Below are positions 10,608 through 20,306 of a stretch of DNA of 64,000 bases, in pieces (position 1 is the stretch's first letter; the number at the start of each line of letters is the position of its first letter). The notes beneath the pieces were generated by a model. It was not told where the DNA came from. It saw nothing but the letters and a program-made list of their open reading frames with translations, and searched no databases. The DNA is taken from positions 434,001-498,000 of the forward strand of contig OX463813.1 in assembly GCA_949825045.1 (NCBI GenBank), read 5' to 3'. This DNA comes from Argyresthia goedartella (Eukaryota; Arthropoda; Insecta; Lepidoptera; Argyresthiidae). The position numbers were made by a program, and so were the translations under genes.

Positions 10608-11898
10608 CAGAGGTTTATGGCCCGTTTTTAAAACGAATGGGTCCCCCTGCCGTAAAGGTATTGATGGTATTTTCTGATGCCAAAAATTATTGCAGTAGCC
10701 TCTTTTTGGATTTGGCTATACTGTTTTTCTGCTGAATTTAGTGACCGAGACGCATACGATATTGGCCTTTCAATACCATCTTCTACCTGAGATAGCACAG
10801 CGCCCAGACCCCACGGTGACGCATCCACAGTCAAAGTTATTCGCGCATCCGGGTTGTAATGTGCGAGCGTCGTATCAGCTGATAGCTCCTGTTTAATAGA
10901 TAAAAATGCATTTTCCTGCTCGTTTCCCCAGTACCATTTAACTTCCTTTTGCAATAAAACATGCAGGGGTTGTAAGATGCTTGAGGCATTTCTAATGAAT
11001 GACCGACAATAATTAACCAGACCTAAGAATGATTTCAATTCCGTCGCATTCTCAGGTCTTTTGGCTGCCGTTATAGCATTCACTTTATCGGGTGACTTGT
11101 GCAATCCGTTTTTGTCAATAGTAAACCCAGGTATGAGATTGAGTCTTGGAAAAAACTACACTTATCTCTTCTTAGTACGAGACCCGCATTTTCTAAGCAC
11201 TTGAATACCGCATGAAGTCTAGTTACATGCTCTTCCCTGGTTCTTCCGGTTATCAAAATGTCATCCAAAAATTGCAATACGCCCCCCTCTAGAATGCTGT
11301 TTCCCTTGTCTCCAATAGTTTTCTCATTTTCAACCCTTCCCGCCAGAATATTCTCTAAAGTACGCTGAAAAATAGCGGGTGCGCTCGAAAGACCGAATAC
11401 CAACCGTGTATATTTTATATAAGCCTTTATGTGTGTTGACGCAAGTCAACTGTTGTAACTCCTCAGCAAGTAACAGCTGATTATACGCCCCTGAAAGGTC
11501 CAGCTTAGTGAATTGCTGACCTCCATGCAGCTTTGAAAAGAATTCTTCGACCCTAGGCAAGGGATACTTTTCGATAATCAGCTGTTTGTTGAGCGTTGCT
11601 GAGTAATCAGCACATAAGCGTATATTGCCATCTTGCTTCAACACTGGGACTATTGGGCTTGCATAGTCCGAAAAAATTAACTGGTTCTATTATACCTAAC
11701 CCTACTAAACGGTCAATTTCCTGCTCCAGCTTTGGCCTGAGTGCGAGGGGAACAGTTCTAGCTTTAATATAAATAGGGTTTGATTCCGGTTTTAAATTAA
11801 GTTTGACTTTTAAGTCTTTACAACAACCTAGTTTATCTGAGAATAGATTAGGATACTTCCTCAAAAACTGTCCTAACTCGTCATCAGAGAAGTTGCAT
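10608..11898 (-). pseudogene. Gypsy reverse transcriptase and RNase H, frameshifted
   Basis: Minus-strand pieces at 11864-11607, 11644-11330, 11403-11080 and 11104-10628 together cover RT. Motifs seen are RLCADYSATLNKQ, FTKLDLSGAYNQL, FGLSSAPAIFQRT, the catalytic QFLDDILITG and the RNase H start TLTVDASPWGLGAV. Adjacent pieces overlap in different frames, showing at least three shifts (near 11640, 11400 and 11100). The segment begins at the LINE B junction (11898). Confidence 0.9.
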
Positions 11899-12020
11899 GA
11901 ATTGATTGATTTATTTATTTATTTATTTATTTATCATAAATATCTACCAATACAGGCTTAGACCTAATGCGGTAAATACTAATACTACACGACTACTTAT
12001 AATCTACCTAAGTACCTATA

Positions 12021-13568
12021 TTACCTTATCCTATCTTCCATATAACAAATAACAAATAGTGCTGTTCTTGTAAACTCAGACAGGGCAACCCCGAAAATAT
12101 CAACAGACTCAGATATAAAATTCAGAATCCGGATAGCCCGCGTGAGCGGCGCGTGCGTCAGCAAGTTAGTGCGCGCGCATCGCTCCAGCAGCAGCGGCGG
12201 CCGGTGGCGGCGCGTTACGTACCCGTCTGGGACACACAGGCTTACCTCGCCCAGCAATACGGAATTACAAGTTCTCCCTACCAGCACCTTATAAACATAT
12301 GATACAAGGGCTACATCCCTTCTAACTCTGAGCTCGTTGTAGCTTACCATACCCAATATAAAAAGTGTGGGATAATTTAACGGGTAGAATGGATATACTC
12401 CGTACTGCCGCAGGTACAAATATCTTAAAAACTTATTCTGTATACGCTCCAACATGAGACGATATTTTGTTTCATGTGGTGCCCATATCATTGCATTTGA
12501 TTCTAGCTGTGACCTAACCAGTGTATTATATAATATTTTTAAAGCAGATGTCCCTTTAAAAGTACGTCCCGTACGCAAAATGAAACCAAGATTCCGATAT
12601 GCCTTCTTACAAATACCCTCAATGTGCAATCTATAATTCAGGTCTGCAGTCAACCTTACTCCCAGGTCCTTGACGTCGTTTACTCTCCGCATTTGTTTGT
12701 CATTTACTTTGTACTCACGCTGGACGGGATGTTTTTTTCTTGTGAACGATATTAATGCGCATTTGGAGACATTAAATTCTAACCTATTCTTGTCACTCCA
12801 CCTCACTACCCGGTCTATATCTTCCTGTAGTTTGTCGCAGTCATCGTCACAACCCACCGCCAAGGACAGCTTAAGGTCATCCGCAAACAATAAACAACGT
12901 GCGCTTTTTACCTGTCTAGGTAAGTCGTTTATCATTATCGTGAATTTTAACGGCCCTAAAGTACTTCCCTGACTAACCCCTGACCTAGTAAAGTATGGAT
13001 CTGACCGGTATCCCTCGTAATCCACATATTGTTTTCTGTCACTCATATAACTTCTGAAAAACTTAAGTAATTGTGGAGTACAACCTACGTCCGCAAGTTT
13101 TTTCAGTAGGACATCGTTATCTACTAAATCAAATGCCTTCTTATAATCGAAGTATGCAGCATCTACCTGTCCTCCGCCGTCTACTACTGGTATAACTTGG
13201 CTCATAAGATTTAGCAGATTACTACAGGTACTACGACCTTTCCTGAACCCGTGCTGGGCCTCTGATAACTGTGGGTCCACTTGCGCTAATAATGATTTCT
13301 GAATCGCCAATTCTAGTACTTTTGCAGGCGTGCAAAGAATAGCTACTGGTCTGTATCCTTCCACGTTTGGGCTTGCCTTGCCCTTCGGTACCGGTACTAC
13401 CCTGGTCACCTTCCATCGCTCTGGAAAAATCGCTTGATCAAGACACCTATTGTAAAGATATGTCAGTGGCTCTGCTAACGCTTCACGACAGTCCCTAATA
13501 ACATAGCACGGAATGCCATCCGGGCCCACTGACCTCTTCGGCTTGAGTCGCCTGAGAGCATCTCTCAC
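12021..13568 (-). CDS. LINE B reverse transcriptase
   Basis: This 515-codon frame carries the RT core: KPKRSVGPDGIPCYVIRDC (start), YRPVAIL, QHGFRKGRSTCSNLL, YFDYKKAFDLVD, SGVSQGSTLGPL, the catalytic LLFADDLKLSL (FADD) and DLGVRLTADL. A C-terminal region (IRTLNFISE-like, ending YMEDRIR) follows. All key residues are present. Upstream it overlaps the endonuclease frame by about 74 bp but is out of frame with it. Compared with LINE C, roughly 70 codons of the linker between endonuclease and RT are missing, and that deletion appears to have caused the frame break. Confidence 0.93.
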   Translation of the reverse strand: MRDALRRLKPKRSVGPDGIPCYVIRDCREALAEPLTYLYNRCLDQAIFPERWKVTRVVPVPKGKASPNVEGYRPVAILCTPAKVLELAIQKSLLAQVDPQLSEAQHGFRKGRSTCSNLLNLMSQVIPVVDGGGQVDAAYFDYKKAFDLVDNDVLLKKLADVGCTPQLLKFFRSYMSDRKQYVDYEGYRSDPYFTRSGVSQGSTLGPLKFTIMINDLPRQVKSARCLLFADDLKLSLAVGCDDDCDKLQEDIDRVVRWSDKNRLEFNVSKCALISFTRKKHPVQREYKVNDKQMRRVNDVKDLGVRLTADLNYRLHIEGICKKAYRNLGFILRTGRTFKGTSALKILYNTLVRSQLESNAMIWAPHETKYRLMLERIQNKFLRYLYLRQYGVYPFYPLNYPTLFILGMVSYNELRVRRDVALVSYVYKVLVGRTCNSVLLGEVSLCVPDGYVTRRHRPPLLLERCARTNLLTHAPLTRAIRILNFISESVDIFGVALSEFTRTALFVICYMEDRIR

Positions 13569-14823
13569 CTGCCCCAGGTGATTTTATATATTCCCAAAAA
13601 GCCTTTGGGTCTTCACACATGTGTTTTTCTACAAGGTCACTGTACTGTTCCCTGGCTAGCATAATCAAAGATTTTACCCTCGCTCTGCACCTTGAAAATA
13701 TTTCGTAATCCGTGTCTGACTTACTACCTTTATATTTCCTATGTAAATAACCCTTTAGTTTAATTTCCTGAATCAGTTTCTTAGTGTACCACTTAGGATA
13801 TACATACTTGTCATTTAAAGTACGACATCTTTTCTTTGGAACATACTCATCAAAAATACTATTTAAGGTGGTATAAAAAATATCTATACATACTTCCACG
13901 TTAGTACAGTTGTACAATGATGCCCAGTCAATTTGCGCTATTGCCGTGTACAGCGAGTAAAACTCAGCTTTACTAAAATTCCAACCTGTCGGTTCACTAC
14001 GCGATGAGTCACCGTTCGCGTTATCAGTGGGATATCGGAGAGGCGCCCGCGATCGACCTCTCATCTCCACTATTACATCTAGCGGCGGGTGGTACTTATC
14101 CACTGGTAATAAAGCCGTGTCCGCCGCACGCACCCTCACGCACGAACCACAATCATTCTCAAACTTACTCAGAACTAAATCTAATTGACGATTGTTGCAA
14201 TTATTCACGGCGTTACCCTGTCTGAACCCACAGAATGTCGCGAAATTTTCGTAACAATTTCGTATTTCCACAGTACTAGAAAATAAATTAAAATCACCTA
14301 TAACTATTACACTACTATACCTATCACAAAATTGCTCTATTATTCTAAACATTATCATATACTCATTCAATTCAGTAGTGTTCGGAGGTATGTAGATACA
14401 GCACAATATCCATAACAATCTGTTTTGTAGGTACACCGCCCCAGCAACTAGTTCAAATGAATGATTGTCGACATTCACATTACCCGGCACAGCGACTCTG
14501 CGAAGTTCGAACCGCGGTGTGGCCACGAGACACGTGCCGCCTTGCTTTCGGCCGTCCGCTCTGTCGCAGCGCAAAATTACAAATCCTGGCGGAACTATCT
14601 CTGCATCCTGTATGGATTCAGTACAGCTTGTCTCCGTAAATGCAAATATGTCTGCCGTCGAAGAGTGAATGCTGGCATATACATCTTTAAGCTTCGTACT
14701 CAGCCCTCTTACATTTTGATAGTACACCGTGACTTCATTTCTGATCTGGTGGTCTACGATCTTCTCTCCGAAACCACACCCACTCACAGTATTCATTTTT
14801 TTCGTCCCAGTGTTCTGGTTCAT
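13495..14823 (-). CDS. LINE B endonuclease (ORF2 N-terminal part)
   Basis: This 442-codon frame begins MNQNTGTKKMNTVSG. Apurinic-type endonuclease motifs follow: VYYQNVRGLSTKL, FAFTETSC, CDRADGRKQGGTCLV, IVIGDFNL and RQLDLVLS. The start codon overlaps the ORF1 stop in an AAATGA context (14820-14823), the arrangement used for termination-reinitiation. The frame runs past FWEYIKSP into about 30 residues of shifted sequence and stops at 13495, so it no longer joins RT. The enzyme would nick target DNA for target-primed reverse transcription. Confidence 0.92.
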   Translation of the reverse strand: MNQNTGTKKMNTVSGCGFGEKIVDHQIRNEVTVYYQNVRGLSTKLKDVYASIHSSTADIFAFTETSCTESIQDAEIVPPGFVILRCDRADGRKQGGTCLVATPRFELRRVAVPGNVNVDNHSFELVAGAVYLQNRLLWILCCIYIPPNTTELNEYMIMFRIIEQFCDRYSSVIVIGDFNLFSSTVEIRNCYENFATFCGFRQGNAVNNCNNRQLDLVLSKFENDCGSCVRVRAADTALLPVDKYHPPLDVIVEMRGRSRAPLRYPTDNANGDSSRSEPTGWNFSKAEFYSLYTAIAQIDWASLYNCTNVEVCIDIFYTTLNSIFDEYVPKKRCRTLNDKYVYPKWYTKKLIQEIKLKGYLHRKYKGSKSDTDYEIFSRCRARVKSLIMLAREQYSDLVEKHMCEDPKAFWEYIKSPGAGERCSQATQAEEVSGPGWHSVLCY

Positions 14824-15815
14824 TTAGTATCATGTACTTGCTTTCCGGTACCGTCACAATAAACGACGCATAATTCCTTTTGCTTTTTATGCTTGATTGT
14901 ATCCACCTTTATCTGATCACTTTCTCCACATATCTTCCTCACAAAAGCCTCCATCTTCTCAACTGATACTTCCTTTTTTACTTGCCAGACATGTAAGTAC
15001 TTTAGTCTCTCTGTTCCTTGGATTTCTTTTGAATTTGTACATTTTCCCTTTTTTACCTCAGAACTCGGGTACCTGGTTTTCTTCCTGGTGACTGTCTGCC
15101 ACTCATCTTTCTGTGTCCTTCCCATATCTTCTTTGTTAGCTTGCTGCTCTTTGGAAGTTTCTGCCCGTTGCTGTTTCGCGTTTTTCGTGGCCTGACCTTT
15201 AGAAGTTATTTCTTTTGCAATGTTTGCATAAGTAGTAGGCTTACCTGGTACCTGAAAATTTAACTCTACCAAGCTATTTTCCGGCATTTCCGTATAGACC
15301 TTCTTTCTTAGGAGACATTCAATAACATCCAATTTCTTAGCATTTTCTACAACTACCGCCATATTTTTGCGGAGGTCATCCATTTCCAGTTGAATGTTAT
15401 TTAGCTGCACTTGAAGCCGATTAAAGTTCCTCATCTGTTCATCCTGTTGAGACCTAATTTCTTGTCGGAGCTCCTTAATATTGTGCAAAATATCCAACTC
15501 ACTGTCCGCTACCGCCAGATCCTCATTATTTTTTCGAGATCCCCGCGGTTGCATGTTCACAAAACTCTTTGGGGTAAATGTCTTGTTCATCAGTTTTTCG
15601 CTTATTGGAGTATCCACGTTGCCCCTCTTCGGTTTACTGCATACGCATGAAGGGCATTCCCACGACTCTTTGTATTCCTCACTCTGCTCCACATATTGAC
15701 CATTTGTCAATCCCATACAGCTACTATGGTACAACTTCTTGCACTCCACAATGGAATATTCCATGAACGACAAATCACATATGGCCTTGTCACAGCCATT
15801 GCACTTCGTACCCAT
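14820..15815 (-). CDS. LINE B ORF1 protein with PHD-like finger
   Basis: 331 codons. The N-terminus is a Cys/His zinc finger of PHD type: CNGCDKAICD, HSSCMG and WECPSCVC (residues about 4-60). A predicted coiled coil follows at about 105-170 (DILHNIKELRQEIRSQQDEQ). A Lys-rich region and a C-terminal domain ending VVYCDGTGKQVHDTK follow. PHD plus coiled coil is the usual ORF1 plan of insect CR1-like LINEs, where the protein packages element RNA. The frame is open and ends four bases into ORF2. Confidence 0.88.
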   Translation of the reverse strand: MGTKCNGCDKAICDLSFMEYSIVECKKLYHSSCMGLTNGQYVEQSEEYKESWECPSCVCSKPKRGNVDTPISEKLMNKTFTPKSFVNMQPRGSRKNNEDLAVADSELDILHNIKELRQEIRSQQDEQMRNFNRLQVQLNNIQLEMDDLRKNMAVVVENAKKLDVIECLLRKKVYTEMPENSLVELNFQVPGKPTTYANIAKEITSKGQATKNAKQQRAETSKEQQANKEDMGRTQKDEWQTVTRKKTRYPSSEVKKGKCTNSKEIQGTERLKYLHVWQVKKEVSVEKMEAFVRKICGESDQIKVDTIKHKKQKELCVVYCDGTGKQVHDTK

Positions 15816-15830
15816 TAATAATGTACGTAC

Positions 15831-16200
15831 GAATCAATAATGTAACGCACTTACAACCAAAAACACAACCGTTCGCTCGCGTAGACGGCGCGAAATTGAT
15901 GGGGCAAACTTGCCAGTTAAACTTTGACATGAAATCACGGCCTAATAAAGGTGGACCTCCACCTTTCACGATGTAGACATCAATGTTTTGTGTGTGACCA
16001 CGGAATGTGAATGCTAGTGTTATTTTCCCCAATATTTCTATAGGACTGCCATCGTAACTTTGCAAGAAAGTTGTACTATTACAGAGAGGAAAATTCGAAA
16101 TATATTCGTGATATACTGAATCTGATATAACTGTTACAGCGGAACCCGTGTCAACTTCAAAACACAAGGTAACATCCTCCACGATTACCGATTCCTGCAT
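15831..16200 (-). pseudogene. Gypsy aspartic protease
   Basis: The frame from 16200 has the retroviral-type protease motif FEVDTGSAVTVIS (D-T/S-G, residues about 16-20) and a downstream ILGKITLAF and PLLGRDFMSKF flap and end region. About 115 residues belong to the Gypsy; after CVFGCKC the frame runs into LINE B sequence. It would cleave the Gag-Pol precursor. RT should follow but was separated by LINE B. Confidence 0.85.
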
Positions 16201-16263
16201 TGGTTCTCCTCTTAAACTACGAATATTGAAAATTAATCTTTTACCGTCATCGCTCTCCTCGGA

Positions 16264-17094
16264 TCAACACTGTAAGAAATGATGACCACTTTGTTGAGCT
16301 TCACACACTCGCCTCAAATGGCCTTTGGCCTGGCACTTCCTACACGAGGCATTTTTATAACGGCACTTATTTGCTGTATGCCCGAAATAACCACACACTG
16401 TACACCGATCCGTGGTAGAACGCGATAATCCTCCTGCAGGTGCATTGCTAGCGGCGGCGGCGCGAGGCCGCGGCGCCGGCGCGTGCGCCATCTTGTGCAC
16501 GTCGAGCGTGGCTGGGGGCGCCGGCGCTGCTGCCGGTCCCGGCGCCGCCTACCGAGCACCTTCCCTGGCGCAACGAATGCTCTCCGCCAGCTGCAATGCC
16601 TTCTGCAGACTGAGCCCTTCTAGTGGCTCGCTAAATAGGCGATCTCTTTCTTTTCCGCTTGTCATGCCTATGACGAAGCGGTCTCTCAACGTGGCATCTA
16701 AGGAAGCGGCTGGAAACTCGCAATCCATTGCCAAACCACGTACTCGCGCTGCCCACGCCGACAAGGTTTCTTCTGCTTTCTGGACAGCACTATGGAACTT
16801 GTATCTTTCCGCAAAACCACACTTTTTGGTCTTGAAGCGTCCATCCAGTAACCCAGTGACCTGATCATAAGGTAACAGTCCAACTTGTCCCGGCAGCGCA
16901 AGGTCACGTACGAGTCTGTAAGTAGTCTCTGCTAAGCTACTTAACAAAATAGCCCTCCGTTTTGATCCGGACTTGTCCACGTCTTCGGTGAAATCATTTG
17001 CTTGAAACCACTGCTCGAGGCGATCTTTATATAAAATCCACTCTTGGGTCTCATGATTAAATATACCCAACGAACCCACGGTTACTTTTGCCAT
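16264..17094 (-). pseudogene. Gypsy gag with two CCHC knuckles
   Basis: Gag begins at the ATG at 17094 (MAKVTVGSLGIFNHETQEW), about 45 bp inside the 5' LTR, and runs through EQWFQANDF and SAWAARVRGLAMDCEF. A shift near 16550 moves the end to a second frame with CTVCGYFGHTANKC and CRKCQAKGHLRRVC, two classic zinc knuckles. An Ala/Pro-rich, GC-rich linker (16430-16560) separates them. The longer open frame (to 17535) is artificial: beyond the gag ATG it passes through the LTR into LINE A. Confidence 0.85.
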
Positions 17095-17138
17095 TATTGC
17101 ACGCGAAAAAATGATAATTAATCCCGGCTCGTTGCCAC

Positions 17139-17251
17139 TGTTAGTTCTAATGGCGGCGGATAAAGAGAAATACAGACGTCCTTCTATACAGAGTGCTATA
17201 TTGTGACTGATTAGAGAGGAGGCGCAGCTACCTCTCATACTTAACCTAACA
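17139..17251 (-). repeat. 5' LTR of the Gypsy element
   Basis: 113 bp, near-identical to 8609-8721, followed by the CAATC duplication at 17252-17256. On the minus strand a tggcaacgagccgggat stretch directly after it is the likely primer-binding site (tRNA not identified). Confidence 0.93.
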
Positions 17252-17535
17252 CAATCTCGTCTAAGCGGCTGGAATTCGCTTCGTACTGCCACGATTGCCC
17301 CGCCACCCCGCTCGGCGCCGCTTGCTTCTTCCGATCTGTCACATCGGAACACTTCATACCTACAGTCAAAATATTCCCGGTCAAAAAAACTCAATGTCAA
17401 CCAACTCTCCATTATGCATATTATATCCAAGTCCTGATGTGAGACGCTTGAGAAAAAGTTATGTGATTTTGTGCGCAAACCCCGGACATTTTTATAATAT
17501 GTGTAAATGTTTAATGTTTTAACAGCCATTACCAC
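17252..17535 (-). pseudogene. LINE A ORF2, 5' part (endonuclease start)
   Basis: The minus frame from 17535 reads MVMAVKTLNIYTYYKNVRGL, then IICIMESWLT and GGGAIVAVRSEF, the first motifs of an apurinic-type LINE endonuclease. It is cut at 17256 by the Gypsy insertion and resumes on the other side at 8603. Together with 6651-8608 it shows that the Gypsy entered an already existing LINE. Confidence 0.85.
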
Positions 17536-17539
17536 AGGA

Positions 17540-18296
17540 TGTGTCTAAATACTGGTACGCCGCTGTCTTTTTTATCAGAATGTAGGCACGAACGGGCTGG
17601 TTCGCTATTAAATAAATTCTCAGCGAGTGTAATACTAATAATGCATGAGAACCATATAGCGAGTAGTAGATGAGGTTATGAAACAGTTTCAAACGTTTGT
17701 GCCTTCCTATTAATAACAATCGCAGATAAAAATATACAGTATAGGTATACGAATAAACTAAGGGCCAGGTTTCTGTTGTATACGCAAAAGGGCTTACAAG
17801 ATTACAGGCAGTTAATATGAGTATCGTTGAAATTATTACAGCTTGATATTAGTGATAATAACAATGGGCAAGTGATGATTGCATGTTACGATTGAGAAAA
17901 ATGAATTGTGGTTTACAATAGCAGTAAGTAAAGGTAAAAAAGGTTATTCGGTAGTATCCATCCTTGAAATTTAGTGTAAAGTTTAGTGATATACCGTATG
18001 CATTAATCATTATCATATTTGATAGTAAAAACAGAAGTCACTTTATCTTTTTGAGATCCGATTTGTTGGTGATGCGAATGATGCTTGATCTTTCGTTTTT
18101 CCGCATAAGATTTTTGCTGTCCCTGACCCAAAGATAAGCGTAGTTATGTTCTGACTTCAGTTCCCGGGCACGTCTCACAGTGTTGTGATGTGACACAGCA
18201 GCAGTCAGCCGCACATGACTAATACAAAAATTATAACTGAATGCGTGTTAAAAAAATACGGACGGATCTATTGCCAATAAAATAAGAACTTACCGA
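17540..18296. other. No supported feature (possible LINE A 5' region)
   Basis: Low-complexity AT-rich sequence upstream of the LINE A endonuclease start. An ORF1 for LINE A was expected here but no PHD finger or coiled-coil frame is visible. No other element edge recognised. Confidence 0.4.
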
Positions 18297-18306
18297 ATCC
18301 ATTTTT

Positions 18307-18507
18307 TTACTTCTTTACTTCGAACTCCAACTTGGTCCAACGGGAGTCAAGAGGTAGAAATCTCGTACTCAAGCTATTCTCTATTTTTTCCGTGTTATCG
18401 CAAGTTGGACGGGTAATAACTCTCATTTTCACTTTTACTCGGTTGGTAGTCTTAAATATTCCATAGCCTTCTTTTCTTACCATGTTTTTGTTTTGCAATG
18501 GAATCAA
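18307..18507 (-). CDS. Small hypothetical ORF
   Basis: 66 codons, or 58 from the second ATG (MVRKEGYGIFKTTNRVKVKM). It is Lys/Arg-rich at the start and ends TKLEFEVKK. A GTAAGT-like donor lies just after the stop. The sequence looks more protein-like than its flanks but matches no family I know. It lies between LINE A and piggyBac, so it may be a relic of either. Confidence 0.22.
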   Translation of the reverse strand: MIPLQNKNMVRKEGYGIFKTTNRVKVKMRVITRPTCDNTEKIENSLSTRFLPLDSRWTKLEFEVKK

Positions 18508-18620
18508 GTTAAAATTTTGTACAACACCATGTCAACGACATGACAGTTAGTCAAGCAAGCAAGTTCCCAACATTGTATCATCGTTTGTCCAACGTTGAGC
18601 TGCCACGCCCTAATTTTTAG

Positions 18621-20300
18621 TTAACCTTCGGCATACAAGGTGGGGTTTTGTAACTTGCCCTACAACGTGGGGTGTGACATACCCTAATAAAACCGCGCAT
18701 TGCAGTCATCACGAGGTGGTTGCATGAAAAATATTACAATAAACTGTTTTTTTACATCATTAGGAAGGACAAGTAATAAAAATCATATTTATATTTAGTT
18801 ATTATTTATTAGTTATCAAGGAACAAAAATCAGTCTATTCTGTACCACTAAGTTTAACACACAGTCGACATGAAGGGCCTTTTTTCAAATTATTTTTAAA
18901 TTTTGCTCTGAAATACTTCTAAAAATCAACTTAATAAACTCTCAATGAGCTAACATAAAACATAAAACCTCAAGAATAATAAAAATCTCTTCATCTTCAG
19001 TCTTCATCTTTGGAACAGTTTTCGCAAAGAAACTTGCAATGTTCGAGGCACAGCGGTATGGCACATTTCTCGCATATATATTTTGTTTTGCGGTCTTTCT
19101 TCCTAGGACATTTAGAACATCTTTGCACAGCATTAGTCTTTTTTGGCGGAGTGCATGATGGTTGGCCTAGATGTTCTCCTAGTCTTTTTCGCAGTTCTGT
19201 AGATAATCTTTCGTTCTCCGATCTTTTTCTCTGGTGATCTTCTAGTAAGGCAAAACCCAATTTTTTCAGAAAGTTTCGTCTGTAGTTAGTTTTTTTGTCT
19301 GTATATTATTGTTTGACAGATAGACTATCATCGCGTTTATACCTGCATGATTCACCAAAGCAAAAAATACAGTGAGTGGCCACCGGTGCGAGTTTCGGCA
19401 AACGTCATATGTTCTTGAAAGTTTGTCAACTACGTCTACACCACTTTTTGTCGCATTATAAAATGTGATGATTTCTGGTTTTTGTTTCGCTCCAGTTTCT
19501 TCGTTTATGTTTTGGTCATGGTGTAGTGTTGACAACAAATAAAAATTTTTTTTTGGTTTTGACACGTAGGAAACCAAAGTCGTTGTCTTTTGGAATCCGA
19601 ACACAGAAGTGTGCTCCTCGCGTCTTGTCTTGAATTCAGCGGGAAGACAGGTTTTATTTGCGCGTAAAGTCCCGACAATTGTGAGCTTGTGCTTCTCAAG
19701 TAAATTCTCTGCAGTCTCCAAACTGGTGAAGAAATTTTCCATCGTTATATTGCGTGAGGTACCCGATACGCATTGCACCATCCTGTCGACCAAATCATAT
19801 GGCTTGTTGCTTACAAAGTAAGGACTACCATCGGGTTGTTTTCCACAATAGATTTCCATGTTCATCGTATAGAACGTTTTGCTATCTACAAGAGCAAATA
19901 TTTTAATACCATACTTCGCTGGCTTCGATGGTATATGTTGTCTGAAACCACATCTTCCTCTGAACGCAACAAGCTCTTCGCCTAAAATGAGATATTCATG
20001 TGGTGAATACGCATCTTGGCAATTAGTAACAAAACATTCGAACACATGTCGAATAGGTGCCAGTTTATCCATCTCAGCTCTATTTGTCCTTGTCAACATG
20101 TCATCGAACCTCAGGTGATTGAGTAAGAAAGTGAATCTATTTCGTGTCATGATACCTGTGCCATCTGTCGCCCACAAGTCTTCTAAATTTTCTCTTCCTG
20201 CTCGAAATACGCCAGCCAGTATCAGTAGTCCAATAAATGCCTTAAGCTCTTCAAGTGACGTTTCAGATCTCGCGGAATCAACAGCCTCATCGGTTTTCTG
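18621..20300 (-). mobile_element. Truncated piggyBac transposon
   Basis: The left (3') end is a TTAA at 18621-18624 followed by CCTTCGGCATACAAGGTGGG, with a near-repeat ACAACGTGGGG about 35 bp inside, fitting a piggyBac terminal and subterminal repeat. The transposase lies on the minus strand. The 5' end is lost: at about 20300 the sequence changes abruptly to BEL RNase H on the plus strand with no terminal repeat or second TTAA. The element is therefore immobile by itself. Confidence 0.85.
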
Positions 20301-20306
20301 TGACAA
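18997..20306 (-). pseudogene. piggyBac transposase, N-truncated and catalytically altered
   Basis: The 346-codon part (20306-19266) shows family blocks ELKAFIGLLILAGVFRAGRE, FRGRCGFRQHIPSKPAKYG, KLTIVGTLRANK and SGVDVVDKLSRTYDVCRNS. After a frame break near 19262 the last 80 residues carry the Cys-rich RING-like domain: CSKCPRKKDRKTKYICEKC, then CLEHCKFLCENC. The family has three catalytic Asp. The first is Gly here (LILGEELVAFRGR), the second is Glu (NITMENFFTS), and the third is kept (SGVDVVDK). With the N-terminus also missing, this cannot be an active transposase. Confidence 0.9.

Larger units (their letters stand above)
11899..15830 (-). mobile_element. LINE B: CR1/Jockey-type LINE inside the Gypsy
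   Basis: Nearly full-length non-LTR element on the minus strand with ORF1 (15815-14820), ORF2 endonuclease (14823-13495) and RT (13568-12021). Its 3' tail (TAAA)n is at 11905-11936. It interrupts the Gypsy reading between protease and RT. The simple-repeat tail and the PHD-type ORF1 resemble insect CR1/Daphne-like LINEs. The same family occurs as LINE C (22629-24539). Confidence 0.88.
8609..17251 (-). mobile_element. Gypsy LTR retrotransposon inserted in LINE A
   Basis: Two 113-bp LTRs at 8609-8721 and 17139-17251, with TGTTAG/CTAACA ends, bound the element. A 5-bp duplication CAATC flanks it at 8604-8608 and 17252-17256. On the minus strand the order is 5' LTR, gag (about 17094-16264), aspartic protease (16200-15831), RT (11898-11100), RNase H (about 10900-10480) and integrase (10480-8754), the Ty3/Gypsy order. 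Short LTRs and the gag with CCHC knuckles suggest the mag clade. LINE B (11899-15830) has inserted between protease and RT. Several frameshifts make it non-functional. The LTRs differ at few positions, so insertion was fairly recent. Confidence 0.92.

Noticed and set aside
16549..17535. 328-codon ORF as a single protein.
   Set aside because: It fuses LINE A endonuclease, the Gypsy LTR and Gypsy gag across insertion borders; it is an accidental frame.
20119..20300. First 60 codons of the plus-strand ORF (MSKKVNLFRVM and following) as BEL protein.
   Set aside because: They are antisense to the piggyBac transposase; BEL homology begins only near 20300.
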